NCBI GenBank assembly: GCA_026419785.1
Contig: JAODTK010005818.1
Location: 124,001 to 188,000, forward strand
Length of the DNA stretch: 64,000 nucleotides
Reading direction: 5' to 3'
Source: Sclerodactyla briareus
Taxonomy: Eukaryota > Echinodermata > Holothuroidea > Dendrochirotida > Sclerodactylidae
In this document: positions 10,401-21,274 of the stretch, piece after piece
Position numbering within the stretch: position 1 is the first letter of the stretch
Layout of the letters: each line of letters starts with the position of its first letter
Notes under the pieces: generated by a model
Database searches by the model: none
Told to the model about the DNA's origin: nothing
The model's input: the letters and a program-made list of their open reading frames with translations, nothing else
Translations under genes and position numbers: made by a program

Positions 10401-11310
10401 TCGGAGTAGACGTAAGTAACATATAAATCAAACAAAGTGGGGTACGGATCTTTCTCAAATTAATCAGTTAATCTTTCTGAGTTGCAACTTGGCAAAATAT
10501 AATATAATCCCTCGTTTACCAGCCGCTGCAAAAGAAATTGTTCATTGGCATGAACACAAAAAGATTACTAACTGCTCGAAATAATGCCCGCCCGGAAAAT
10601 GAATATCCAGTTGTGGTCTGGTGGTGACACCACACGGGGTGTGGGGCGGAGGGGTGAAATAAAACATGCACCGTTGTGAAGTAAATATCGATAAATAGGT
10701 AATAGAATGAAGACTTAGAAACTAAAGTGACGAACGGACGATTTTTTGCAAAAGTTGTTAACTTGGAATCACGATTGGATGTCGTAATGAAATTACGAAA
10801 GTGAGAGATACTTGGACACAGTACAGTAGCATTAATTGTAGTCGATAATTTCGAACCACCCACTTTTGTCGGCGGTCTCTATTCGTATAGTGGCGCCAAA
10901 AGTGATTACATCAATGTTTATGCGTTGTGGTAGCACTGCTCAACCTAATTTGGTAATAACGGTAAGAGCGCCGCCAAGCCTTTGATAGACTGCGTTCAAT
11001 GAAAGACTAATAACTTGTTCAAGCGAAATTCTATTTTACGAGAGATCTTTATTAGATATGTAGGACAGCTTTTATTAGGCAAATATAAGCCCAACCTCTA
11101 TAAATAGGCTAAGCACCGAAAGCCACGACAATGAGCAAACAACATACCGTACTCTATTTAAAACGGAATTGGGTGTAATCTGCAGTATATGTCGGGAATT
11201 ATATATATCAAACAAACAATCAAGCAAATGTAATTTCCCTACTGTAGTTACATGAGGCTTACGATATTGAGGGCACTGTAATTCCAAATGGCAGATGCAG
11301 CTAGGGCGTA
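10400..11310. other. No gene seen
   Basis: A 115-residue minus-strand frame (10516-10863) ends before 10516 with no domain or splice support. The remainder is AT-rich without recognised features. Confidence 0.35.
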
Positions 11311-11314
11311 ATAG

Positions 11315-11650
11315 TGGCATGTGTATCACTTGACGCTTTGCAGCAAAACCTTCCGAGTTCGAAATCCAGCAGTCACCGGACGTTTTTCCTAGTGGCTGTA
11401 ATTTGCCCGTTGCACGGGCTGACGGTCGAGGTTTCGGTTTTCCACTTCATAATTCCGCTGTAATGTGTGGGAACTCAATTGAGTTACTGGGATATTTACG
11501 ATAAGTCTCATCGGTCGTTGGGGCAGTCGCGCTGAATTTGACTTCCGCTCCCCCAGCCAGATTCCGGGAAGTTGGTCGGGTCCTGATTCACTATCGTCCT
11601 TTCGGAGGGACGTAAAATGCGGAATCTGGTTAGGATTGGTTACACCCCTG
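11315..11650 (+). mobile_element. Probable SINE with TTTCGGAGGGACG block
   Basis: A B-box-like phrase (gagttcgaaatcc) lies at 11356-11368. About 230 bp downstream is cgtcctttcggagggacg, a small hairpin. From memory, similar CTTTCGGA-GGGACGT blocks occur in short interspersed repeats of several marine invertebrates. No second copy exists in this window, so the family is inferred. Confidence 0.4.
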
Positions 11651-11654
11651 CCTC

Positions 11655-12235
11655 GATATCATCGTAGCACTAGTCGAGAAGAGAATGCTAGTTAACGCCG
11701 GTGCTCATTCACGAATCTTATAGCCAGTGTTTTTTGACCAAATTAGTTGGTATGTTTAAGCTCCTTAGATGCAATAGGTTCTTTTATGGCACCTTTTTTC
11801 TCACTCTTGGTATGTTAATTTGGCGAAATGGGGGGGGGGGGGGTGGAGTCAAATTAATGGATGCCAGTTACCCCACGAAGAAGGTACGTTTCAAGTTACC
11901 TACATTTGATGTACATGTACTCTTGTTTCATTTTGCAGCTTTGAATTGCATTAAGAATGTGAAATACACTCACAAGCGCATCTAGGCTATTGAGCCGTTA
12001 ATTCGGCCCTCTTCCCGAGTTTGGCCGGGCTACAATTGCATATCAGCTACTGACTGTTGTCGACCATGGAATTCCTTCACACAACTTTAAATTAGTTAGT
12101 ACTGACGTGTATTTTCACTACACGAGGACGTCGTATGACCTAGATTTTGAGGTAATATAGCGCCACTAACAACCGTTTTGAAAAATCTCTCCCCTCATCA
12201 GTGGCTCACCATACTTTTCATACTGGGGAGGGGGC
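11655..12235. other. No gene seen; G-run
   Basis: A frame at 11701-11985 crosses a G tract (11830-11842) and is unlikely to code. No other signal noticed. Confidence 0.4.
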
Positions 12236-12239
12236 ACAA

Positions 12240-12600
12240 GGGGGTCACAGACATTTAGCGGGAACAAAAAACTCCTTAGCGGAGCGCCAACATTAGTTGG
12301 CGCGGGCTCAATAAAATTTTGGTTGCTTATAGCCCCCAAGATAGCCGGAAGGCTGTATATACCAAGCTTTCAATCTGGGCATTTTGGATCCATTCTGTAT
12401 CGGTTGGAAACTTTTAACATCAGATCAGTCAGACTTCGATCTTATCGCTGCCCCGTCTTTTTTGCCAGAATATTCAATAATTTTCGCTCCACCCTACGGC
12501 TCACCGTGCGCGCGAAGCGCGCAATTTTTTCTTGGATTTCCCGGCACCTCTGGAACAACAAATCTCACCAGCAAGTTGGGACATTTAGCTATCTTTAGCT
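12240..12600 (+). repeat. Dispersed repeat with terminal palindrome, copy 2
   Basis: Shares agcggagcgcc, the hairpin at 12284-12303, and the block gcgcgaagcgcgcaattttt with 2040-2560 in the same order. Confidence 0.55.
12284..12303. repeat. Hairpin, compensated relative to 2069-2086
   Basis: GCGCCAACATTAGTTGGCGC forms an 8-bp stem. Both arms differ from the copy at 2069, and pairing is kept. Confidence 0.75.
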
Positions 12601-12604
12601 CTAA

Positions 12605-13075
12605 TGTCCACACCATGATATGACGTCATAGTAGTTACCTGGGAGACAACATGCGTTGAAAATCGAAGCAATTTGATAGCCTAAGCAACTGCAGTTCCAA
12701 ATCGCGCGTGCTAGAGGAATAAACGGACCGGAGGCTAAAGGGTCAAGTAATCAAACAGAGGTTGACGGTAGTTTTCAAGGTCAATGAGAATTTGTGTATA
12801 TTTCAGTATTTTACCCTCCCAGAGCTTTATTACGTTAGGGGCCAATGAGCAAAAGTTCATAGAGTGTACGGAGATGGGAAAGCGACGGGACAAAATCCAC
12901 CGCTATAGTACACGCGCGAAGCCCGAAAATTTTTCACCTTTTATTCGATTTCGAATGCGAATTTGGCCCACTTACTGGTTCTTTCTTGAGATTGTTGTGT
13001 TTTGCCAGATCCATTTCAAACTGGTAACCGATTACTGACCACAAATAGTTTTTGCCGACGGACCACCGTTGGAAC
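12605..13075. other. No gene seen
   Basis: The frame at 12784-13038 is open but shows no domain. The phrase cgcgcgaagcccgaaaattttt near 12913 echoes the neighbouring repeat family. Confidence 0.35.
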
Positions 13076-13077
13076 TA

Positions 13078-13205
13078 CCTCCACCCCACCCCCTACAAAC
13101 AAGTCATTGCTCAACTGCATTTCATCCAAAATATTTTTCGGCTCAATATCTGATTGGGGGGGGGGCACCGCGCCCCCCCCCCCCCCTTGCTGCGCCACTG
13201 CCTGT
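13078..13205 (-). mobile_element. hAT-like end with G/C tracts
   Basis: On the minus strand, from 13203: CAGTGGCGCAGCAA, a run of about 14 G, cgcggtgc, then another G run. CAGTGGCG followed by G runs is a familiar hAT-type terminus. The other end was not found. Confidence 0.5.
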
Positions 13206-13261
13206 CTGTCCACCATTCAAGACCCAGCACACTAGCACACTCAACAAACATTCTCCATTAT

Positions 13262-14075
13262 TATATCCCCGCAACACTGTAGTGTTCGGGGATAGTATGG
13301 TTTTGGCTGTGTGCCCGGCTCCCCCGCCGCCGGCTCCGCCGCCGAAAGTTTTAGCGTTAGCGCTCTCATTCTTTAACACTTTACGATTGACCCAAAACTT
13401 GGAACACCTGGTCCGTATGAGTAAAATCTCGGATAATTTTCAAAATGGGCTTATATCGTAATTGGTTGCCCTCCAAATTTTTGCAGGTTTTTCGCAAAAA
13501 TTTCAAGTTCGTGCGTTTTACACGAAACGTGGTAGTTGAGGGTAGTTGTTGGAGCCGAAAAACATGGCGACAATTTCAAGGTCATCGAAGTCAACTTTGC
13601 ATTTCTTTGGCCAGTAGCCTAATTATAGCATAATGTATGTGATATTTCAAACTTTCTTGGATTTTCGAACTTGGTGGAATAGGGCCAACTATCACTGCCG
13701 ATGATTTTCCTATTTGTCGAGGTCACTGGGAGGTCATCTGCATGACTAATTTGCATAATAAGTTTGCCAATTAAGCAATGAGGCAAATTTATAACTTTGT
13801 TTGAATGGTCTCCGAAACTTGGTGAGTAGGACTTCTAACAGTCCCGATTAATTAATTCAATTGCGTTGAAATCACTGGAGGTCATATGTGTGTTTTAATT
13901 TACAATCTTCGTTAGCATAATGAAATAATTAATGCATTATTTTCTCAACTTTAGGGATTTTGCCGAAACTTTGTGATAGACCACCCAGTCCTGATAAATT
14001 TATTTCAATAGGATCAAGATCACTGCGGGTAAATCGGTGGGACTAAATTTGCTATTAGTTGTCCTGATCAGTCAA
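13262..14075 (+). repeat. Hairpin-led repeat, copy 1
   Basis: It starts with the hairpin atccccgcaacactgtagtg / ttcggggat (13265-13293), then tatggttttggct, a CCGCCG-rich block, and later the phrases 'aaaacttggaacacctggtccg' and 'gaaacttggtg'. The same order is seen at 43205-43930, and partly at 19345-19505 (reversed) and 19905-20260. Class unknown, no coding. Confidence 0.65.
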
Positions 14076-14079
14076 AATG

Positions 14080-16345
14080 AATGACTTTAATACTTTTTTT
14101 TCCGCAATAACATTGAACATGTTTTTTTCATTGGAATGCAATATGCTTCTAGGAGTGGATGCATCACATGGAGTGAACATTTTCATAAAACCGCCATGTC
14201 AGTGAATGTCCATTAAAGTTGCACTTAGGGGTCAAAAACTGATTTTAGTACTTTTTCCCAATAGCACTGTGTGTGTTCAATCGAATGCAAAATGCTCTAG
14301 ATGGATGTAATCACCTGGATAGTAACATTCTCATAAAAACTGTCATATCATTATAGTTCATTCGGGGTCCACTTAGGGGTCAAAAACTGTTTTTTTTGGC
14401 TATAATCGAGAATTGAATATCTGCGAAAGAAGGCGGATGGTTCACCATTGTTGGATATAACGTTGACCTGCATGTGTGTGACCTCTGACCTTACTTTGAC
14501 CATCTTAGGTGGTCATGGTGGTTAAAGTCGAATCTTGAATAAATGTGCTTATTTAAGGATTATGGGCAAAAAAATAGAAACGGTTAATTTTGGATATGTG
14601 ATTGAAGCTTTGTGTGCTTTTATGGAGGGAAACAACTCCCGCTTCGATCGGTTACTTACTCTGGTAGTTGTACAAGGGGTCAAAGTTCAATTTTATACCT
14701 TTTTTGCAATAACATTGAACATATTCATTGAAGTTCAATATGCTCTAGGAGTGGATGCATCACGGTAGTGTACAATTTCATAAAACCCCCATTTCATTGA
14801 AGGTCCTTAAGTTCCCTTAGGGGTCAAAAACTGATTTTAGTTACTTTTTTCGGCAATGCACTGGTGTGTTCATCCCAGAATGCAAAATGCTCCTAGGCTA
14901 GGAGTGGATGTATCACATGGAAGAACAATTCTCATGAAAACTGTTATATATGTTATCGAAGGTCATTCAGGGTCACTTAGGGTCAAAAACTGGTTTGGGG
15001 CTATAATCGGAGAATTGAATATCTGCTAGGCTGGATGGTTCACCATTGTGATATAATTGTTGACCTGGCAGTGTGTGTGACCTCTGACCTAATTTGGAAC
15101 TCTGTCGGGTGGTCATGTGGTTAAAGGTCAAATCTTGAAAAAATGTGCGTATTTCAGGAGTTACGGGCAAAAAAATAGAAACCTGGTTATTTTTGGATAT
15201 GTGCTTGAGCTTGTGTTTTTATGGATAAAACAACTCCCGCTTCGATCGGTTACTTACTTTGTAGTTTTACAAGGGGTCAAAGTTCAATTTTTTAACCTTT
15301 TTTGCATCATTGGACATGTTTATTGGAAGGCATATGCTTCGAGAGTGGCTCATCCACCTGGAGTGTACGAATTTTCATAAAACCGCCATGTCTTGAAGTG
15401 TCATTAAAGGTCCCTTTAGGGGTCAAAAACTGTTTTAGTACTTTTTCGTCAATAGCACTGGTTGTGTGTTAAGCAGAATGCAAAATGCCGCTAGGAGTGG
15501 ATGTATCATGGAGAGTAACAATCTCATAAAAACTGTCAAATAATTAAAGGTCATTCGGTGCGGGTCACGTAGGGTCCAAAACCTGTTTTTGGCGATATCG
15601 GAGAATTGAATATCTGCGAATGCTGATGGTTCCCATTGATATCATTGTTACCCTGCATGTGTGTGACCTCTGACCTGGGAATTTGACCTCTGTCGGGTTT
15701 GTCATGTGGTTAAGGTCAAATCTTTGAAAAATGTGCTTATTTAGGAGTTAACGGGCAAAAAAAAAAATAGAAACTGTTTATTTTGGATATGTGATGAGCT
15801 TTGTGGTTTTATGGTAGAAACCACTTCCCGCTTCGATCGACACTACTTTTGGTAGTTACAAGGGGTCAAGTTCAATTTAATACCTTTCTCGCAATAAAAT
15901 TGGACATTTTAATTGAAATGCATATGCTTTCTTGGAGTGGACATCACATGGAGTGTAACAATTCTCATAAAAACCGCCATGTTCATTGAAGGTCATTAAG
16001 GTCACGTCGGGTCAAACTGATATTTAGTACTTTTCCTCCGGCAATGCACTGTGTGTGTTCCATCAGAATGCAAAAATCTCCTTGGAGTGGATGTACCACA
16101 TTGAGAGTACCAATTTTCATAAAAACTTTCATAATTAAAATCATTAAACGGTCATTCGGAGTCAACTTAGGGGTCAAAAACTGTTTTTTTGGCTATATCG
16201 GAAAATTGAATATATGCGAAGGCTGGATGGTTCACCATTGTGATATAATTGTTGACCTGCATGTGTGTGACCTCTGACCTGAATTTGACCTCTGTCGGGT
16301 GGTCATGTGGTTAAAGGTCGAATCTTGAATGAATGTGCTTATTTT
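14080..16345 (+). repeat. ~600-bp satellite array, forward orientation
   Basis: The anchor gagaattgaatat(c/a)tgcg recurs at about 14409, 15005, 15600 and 16200, giving a unit of about 597 bp and nearly four units. Other anchors (ggggtcaaaaactg, cccgcttcgatcg, tgacctgcatgtgtgtgacc) repeat in step. Units differ mostly by small insertions and deletions. The same unit occurs inverted at 26300-29190. Confidence 0.9.
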
Positions 16346-16551
16346 AGGGACGCACCTGTCCGGGTGCTTTATGTGTGCCTCCATACATATAACAAGTGCA
16401 TTATGGAATGACCCATTTACCTGTCTACGTTGTCGCTTCACAAGTTATAAACGTCTTCTCTCCACGAATATTGTTCGGTTCATGTTCACCAATTGTCTTT
16501 GAATAAGAGATGCGGGATTATACGTCTGGCTGTTACCGCCGACATTTTCTA

Positions 16552-16552
<1 letters not shown>

Positions 16553-16593
<41 letters not shown>

Positions 16594-16612
16594 TTATTAT
16601 TAATTATTATTA
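16553..16612. repeat. (ATT)n microsatellite
   Basis: Uninterrupted ATT units for about 38 bases, then mixed ATT/ATTA. Confidence 0.9.
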
Positions 16613-16614
16613 AG

Positions 16615-17150
16615 TATGACAAGGGCATATATCTGGTTAGCAGCTATTATACGATTAGGGTCGTGGGGGGGTGTGGGGGTTCAGGCTGAATCGGCAAGGC
16701 GGTGCCACGATTTGCCGGACAGGGGGTCAAGCTCTTGTGCCCTGACAGGCGGCATGGGTGGACGTCGCGCCACCCCCGTGACCAACAACAGTATTTGCGA
16801 TGACTATGGTTCCATGTCCACATTCTTATAATTTTTAACTCAATTTGCAACAGCTGTGACGTGGGAGTGAGAGTTGGGGTGGAGATGGGGGGTTGGTTCG
16901 CCAAATCCTATTCGAAATTTTATGTCTCCTCACATTATCAGTGCCCCCGATTATCACATTACAGTGTTCGTATTTTCTTCAGAGGCGAAGTGTATGTAAT
17001 TGTTGGATATTTTGTTGACGTCCGCTCCCCTTCGTTTCTTTAATTATCTGTGTAACAAGTTTGTCCCAAGTACTGAAATAGGATGACATAAACGAACTTA
17101 CCGACGTCTCTTGCCCCAGTCTTACACGGTCCAGGATTCAATACTCTACA
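16615..17150. other. No convincing gene
   Basis: A GC-richer patch (16660-16800) is open on both strands. It includes the + phrase CHDLPDRGSSSCALTGGMGG, but no domain or splice borders support it. Confidence 0.3.
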
Positions 17151-17152
17151 CA

Positions 17153-17425
17153 TCAGCCCATATTGCACTCGTTTGCGTGTGAATTCCGATGTTCCTGTCC
17201 CAGATCAAAAGCCGAGTCAAAAAGGTCACAAAATCGCAAATGAAGAGATGCAAGACGATTTGTTGAAATACAGACGGATGGTCTCGAAGAAATATTCCCG
17301 ACTCCTAAGTTAGAGCAGCACCGGAACACAGTTTTATGAATGACCATGCGCCCTAATTCGCGCAAGAGAACGGTTACTGAGAGATGTCGACTTTGTAACG
17401 CAATGAGGGAGTATTCCGGGAACAA
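17153..17425 (-). CDS. Gene-like ORF segment, unknown
   Basis: The minus-strand frame runs about 90 residues to TGA at 17153, with a balanced composition (phrases VTVLLRELGRMVIHKTVFRC and RLASLHLRFCDLFDSAFDLG). It follows two other minus-strand candidates (17625-17879, 17539-17585) in transcription order and might be the 3' part of the same gene. No acceptor was pinned down and no family is recognised. CG content is high, which favours neither reading. Confidence 0.28.
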   Translation of the reverse strand: MFPEYSLIALQSRHLSVTVLLRELGRMVIHKTVFRCCSNLGVGNISSRPSVCISTNRLASLHLRFCDLFDSAFDLGQEHRNSHANECNMG

Positions 17426-17538
17426 CGCCAGTAGTTTTCCGTCACGGCGATTTATTCAGTGTCACCTTCCTGACCCACAAAGCTATAAATTAACGAGGCC
17501 AATTAGTTTTTGAACTGGAACGGAAAAAATAGGGACAC

Positions 17539-17585
17539 CTGTTGGCCAGGAGTTGACGCACAGGTGAAAATTCATCATCGATTGT
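17539..17585 (-). CDS. Possible 47-nt exon
   Basis: The minus strand has a very good acceptor (gctattcatttcccatccag) and a fair donor (ccaacag/gtgtcc). The enclosed frame reads TIDDEFSPVRQLLAN plus two bases, entering in phase 0. Its acidic, helical look is protein-like. Function unknown; the exon is short enough that chance cannot be excluded. Confidence 0.35.
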
Positions 17586-17624
17586 CTGGATGGGAAATGA
17601 ATAGCAAAGGCTGTAATGTTAAAG

Positions 17625-17879
17625 CTATCGCACTTTTTGAAACATTGGTTGCTGCCCGTCAGCGCTTCGCCGCGGGACCCACGCGGTAATTTTCTCACGG
17701 GTACATTCGAGAATTTCAGGCAGAGCTTGGCACCGTTGGAGGATTTCAAATGAAAGGCGTGTGTGTTTCGACACAGAAGCTGCTATATAAGGCAACAACA
17801 CTTTCCGTATTTGTTCTGTGTTTTTGATTGTTTCCATAGCGCTGCGCTTATTTGCCGGTTTCAGTACCGATGATTCCAT
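17625..17879 (-). CDS. Possible first coding exon, unknown
   Basis: Starts at ATG 17879 on the minus strand and is open for 84 residues. Phrases are KPANKRSAMETIKNTEQIRK, VLLPYIAASVSKHTRLSFEI and LQRCQALPEILECT, which suggest amphipathic helices. A donor-like site (tgtaccc/gtgaga) falls after LECT, so the true exon may end near 17700. I recognise no family. Confidence 0.35.
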   Translation of the reverse strand: MESSVLKPANKRSAMETIKNTEQIRKVLLPYIAASVSKHTRLSFEILQRCQALPEILECTREKITAWVPRRSADGQQPMFQKVR

Positions 17880-17884
17880 GCAGT

Positions 17885-18415
17885 CGATGACTAGGGAGAA
17901 AATAGTATTTTTTTTTATTCCTTGATAAGTCAGAGGAATCTAAACAGTTAGACAGTAATGAACACTAGATAACTAATGGTTCAGGAGCACGGACTACACA
18001 TGTACTTCAAGTGCCTGTCTATTTATTCATTTACATTCAAGTCATTCCCATTTTATTTAGATAGAAGTTATCTCCCCCGAGGCCCCCGTATATGAAGGCA
18101 CGCACACGACATAAATATGACATCAAGATGAAACGTGTGAAAGGAGACATATTAAAAAACTACTACTGTGAAATAATAAAAGAAACTAAGAACAATGCGC
18201 GCAGGGTTGAATAGAAACATAAACACATGGAATATGTTAGCAGTTCAAGCAATAGGTGAACAGAAAAATAACACGAACAATTATTACTAGGGGAAACGGT
18301 CGAAATGCTTCTTCTCCTATAGTTTGGTTTAGATCATCATGATGAATCGGTATGAATCGTGGATGTAAACCACGAACTTTTTTTTAATTAACCAATCGTC
18401 CGTTAAAAGTTTTAA
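17885..18415. other. No gene seen
   Basis: AT-rich, stop-dense in all frames checked, no repeats recognised. Confidence 0.35.
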
Positions 18416-18417
18416 AA

Positions 18418-18690
18418 TCATTCATTCATTACGTGGTCTTTTTTAACCTCCGCGATTTTGTGAAACCCAACGTTCACGACAATACCACACGGCATCAGGC
18501 GCTTAGAAATAGGCAAGCACACATTCCTACCGTTTCCGTCCCAATATTTCATGTACATGAAGTTAGCTGTATAATGAATCAAATTGAACCACAAAGAGTA
18601 TTTGTTTTCGAAATAATCAATTCGCATGACGATATCTCTTTTTCAACTACCGAATATGACATTTTCCAACAGGCACGCCATCGGCGATAA
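18418..18690. other. Region open on both strands, coding uncertain
   Basis: The minus frame (18627-18418, from ATG) includes FENKYSLWFNLIHYTANFMY and KYWDGNGRNVCLPISKRLMP. The plus frame (18433-18690) is equally open. Neither has clear splice borders or a known domain, so at most one is real. Confidence 0.25.
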
Positions 18691-18923
18691 GTATCTCACG
18701 AACCGGGAACGTATCAATTATGTTTCTAAAAAGAAAGAGCCAAGTCTGCGTAAATGAATAATTTATGCTTAAATGAGGTGGTGGTCAACGAAAGTTGGAA
18801 TGAGCAGATTGTTTGGAAAGCAAAATAAATTGATCGTGCATTGCCGAAACATGTCAAATTGATGTAACTTCCAACCCAAGAAGCACAAGAGTCTGGGTTG
18901 ATGTTTATTGTTTCAAACCCATC

Positions 18924-19154
18924 ATGGAATCATTGGAATCAAAAAGTGTGCAGGCGGGTGAACTGCTCACGTGTATATCCTGCAGTCTGCAGAAGTCACC
19001 TTTTAGAGCCTCGTTCAGGGAAAGCACATTGAAGCATGTCCATTTTGCCTCCGGTGACAATACAACAGAAAAGAACCACGGGGAAAATGACCTTGAAATC
19101 ACGGTCATGTTTTCCAGGACCAACTTTTGTCCCTACCAACTCAGCTCTGTGTAA
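18924..19154 (+). CDS. Possible small ORF, unknown
   Basis: Starts at ATG 18924, 76 residues, Ser- and Cys-containing (MESLESKSVQAGELLTCISC). Part of its 3' half (gaccttgaaat ... gggaccaacttt) is echoed about 110 bp downstream, which suggests a repeat rather than a gene. Confidence 0.2.
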   Translation: MESLESKSVQAGELLTCISCSLQKSPFRASFRESTLKHVHFASGDNTTEKNHGENDLEITVMFSRTNFCPYQLSSV

Positions 19155-19344
19155 ATTCGACTAACGAGAAAAAAAAAAAAAAAAACAAACACGGACCTCC
19201 GGTGACCTTGAATATACCCGCTTGTTTTTCGGGACCACTTTGCCCCATCCACCACCAACTCAACTCAACCGCATTTTCGCGTGCAAACCTCAGAATAGAG
19301 TGCAGCAAACGTGCAATAATGCCCACTTTCGACCTCATCCGAGG

Positions 19345-19505
19345 TTTTAACTAGGCGGGGACATTTGTACCAAGTTTTAAATCGATCGGACAAAGCGTTA
19401 GAGAGTTAATGCGCTAACGCCTAGAGTTCCCAGCCGCCGGCGGCGACCGCCCACCTGGAACCTCATATCCCGAACGCTAAACTGTTGCGGGATATAAATA
19501 TGATC
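19345..19505 (-). repeat. Hairpin-led repeat, copy 2 (partial, inverted)
   Basis: The reverse complement shows the hairpin (19493-19467), a CGCCGCCGGCGG block, and caaaacttggtacaaatgtc-type phrases, as at 13262 and 43205. Confidence 0.55.
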
Positions 19506-19639
19506 CACAATTTCGTTGGATCGATACAGGAAGCCAAGTGTTATTTTCGCGTGTGCAACATGTGCTATAGGTTACAATTTTTGAAATTATGTCGGAAATT
19601 ATTCTAAAGGAAACCGGCAGGGGGGCTTCAGAAATTAGT

Positions 19640-19803
19640 TGAAAGATGGCACTAGTGGAGGGACAGAGAAGGATAGTGGCGAGGATGGGGGAGAAAAAGA
19701 TGGCACTAGTGGAGGGACAGAGAAGGATAGTGGCGAGGATGGGGGAGAAAAAGATGGCACTAGTGGAGGGACAGAGAAGGATAGTGGCGAGGATGGGGGA
19801 GAA
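19640..19803 (+). repeat. 54-bp minisatellite, 3 units
   Basis: gatggcactagtggaggg starts at 19645, 19699 and 19753. The units appear identical. 54 is a multiple of three, so the plus frame reads an 18-residue acidic repeat (DGTSGGTEKDSGEDGGEK) three times before a stop at 19827. Confidence 0.9.
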
Positions 19804-19904
19804 ACGCCCACCATAGTGAATCTTTAAGTGTTCTGACACGGCCATTGCCACTCAGACAGGAGTGGTGGGGGAGGGAGTCCTAGTATTTCGACAATACTTA
19901 TTCT

Positions 19905-20260
19905 GTCATGCCCCGAAACGTTTCAGAACTCTCTCTGATTGATTTGAAACTTTGCAGATATATTTGTCAGATATTGTGATCTCATGGGTGTTGAATTGGG
20001 CGTCGCCGCCCCACTTAGAGGGCGGTTATCTCGAATTTTCTGACGAACCGAATATGAGCGTTTCGGAATATGGCGATCCTTTTGCGACCGACTTTTTGTT
20101 TTCATCCCATGGACCCCAAGCCGGCGGCCATTTTGAATTTAAGAGAATCTAAGTCTCTGAAAGAATTGGATTCTCTTACAATTAGTATCGCTATTGGTGG
20201 CCATGATGAAATTCATTTTAATTCGGAACCTTTTGGAGGTTGCTTGAGACAGTGAAGACT
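19905..20260 (+). repeat. Hairpin-led repeat relative, copy 3
   Basis: Phrases tgattgatttgaaactttgc, gttgaattgggcgtcgccgc and gaattttctgac match the order in 43440-43560. The hairpin end is absent. Confidence 0.4.
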
Positions 20261-20504
20261 TTTATAATTCTTGAATGGAGTGACTTACTATATATCCATT
20301 ACAATACGTCCACAGTCGTTATGCTGTACATAATTATATTCATCGTCCCTTGAATGGGTTTACAATTGAAGCGTTTTTATCTCAATTCGATTGTGAATGG
20401 CTCCTGGTCAAATATCTCCGGTTCCACCGATGATTCCTGGGACCAGGAGCCAAAAGTGTGATTAACTGTCTCTTGGTCCTTGGGGGCTTAACGGAGGCAG
20501 TTTC

Positions 20505-20830
20505 AAACAATGGCCCATTGTGCCCCTGTAATAACATATTTGACTTTGATCTTCATATGGCCAAAGATGTCCCACCAGTCAATACACAGTGCTACTCAGT
20601 TTCGTCAACATCCATCAAAGACTGACTAATTGAGGGAGAAAAAGACAATTTCACGCAGTTTCACTTTGATCTCCACATGGTCAAAGATGTCCCAAATAGT
20701 CATTGAACATCGGGCCAAGTCTATTCACATCCATCAAAGAATGACTGTTTGGGGGTTCGTCACTGCTTCTTCTCATCAGTGTTACTATTTTACTCTAAAC
20801 GGCACTATATGATGTTGCATCCAAAATCAG
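20505..20830 (+). repeat. Interspersed repeat A, copy 1
   Basis: Shares ordered phrases with 30379, 44281 and 48362: 'caatggcccattgtgcccct', 'ggccaaagatgtccca', 'catccatcaaagaatgac' and a terminal cactatatg. Non-coding, class unknown. Confidence 0.75.
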
Positions 20831-20897
20831 TGAACGAGCTGATATGAGCAAACCCAAGGAACATTATGACACAGTTCCAAGAAAATCTAATGTCTTT

Positions 20898-21110
20898 TAA
20901 CCGAGTGGTTGACACCTTGGTAGAGCCGCGTCCTTCCACACGGGGGACCGGATTCGAATCTCGATCGGGCCATACAAAGACTTTAAAAGTTGACACACTG
21001 GGTGGATGATGGAGACATATATAGATACAGATGGATATATGGACGACATGCAGATTCCAATAGCTAAATACTCCGTTTGAGCTGAAAATTACACCCGTCA
21101 CAACTAAGCA
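20898..21110 (+). mobile_element. tRNA-derived SINE (AAAGACTTTAAAA type)
   Basis: 20899-20971 is 73 bases long, with an A-box-like aaccgagtggtt and a near-consensus B-box ggattcgaatctc. It is followed by acaaagactttaaaagttg, shared with the minus-strand copy at 3560-3897. The type of head (ccgagtggtt) suggests a Ser/Leu tRNA ancestor. Confidence 0.7.
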
Positions 21111-21119
21111 AAGGGTTCT

Positions 21120-21270
21120 TTCGACCTCGATGACCTTAGATGACATTCACCTGACCTCAAAACAACTGGGGTCCTGCCCTCATTATGGGGAACACAATCC
21201 CTATTATTAGTATCATCCATCCGGTGGGGTCGAGTTATCGTGTTTTACTAGACAGAAGAATTAATGGCCT
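21120..21270 (+). repeat. Interspersed repeat G, copy 1
   Basis: 'gaccttagatgacattcacc', 'ggggtcctgccctcattatg' and 'catccatccggtggggtcg' match 23760-24060 and 24165-24300. Confidence 0.6.
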
Positions 21271-21274
21271 GACC

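Noticed and set aside
13069-13461. 130-residue Pro/Ala-rich frame
   Set aside because: Spans a poly-C transposon end and a CCGCCG block of a dispersed repeat.
19477-19851. 124-residue minus-strand frame with three repeats
   Set aside because: It is the antisense of the 54-bp minisatellite; any repeat whose length is a multiple of three stays open this way.
20899-20971. tRNA gene
   Set aside because: A and B boxes are recognisable, but the arms do not pair as a full cloverleaf and a SINE body follows; the same holds for 3822-3894, 8514-8587, 48679 and 61305.
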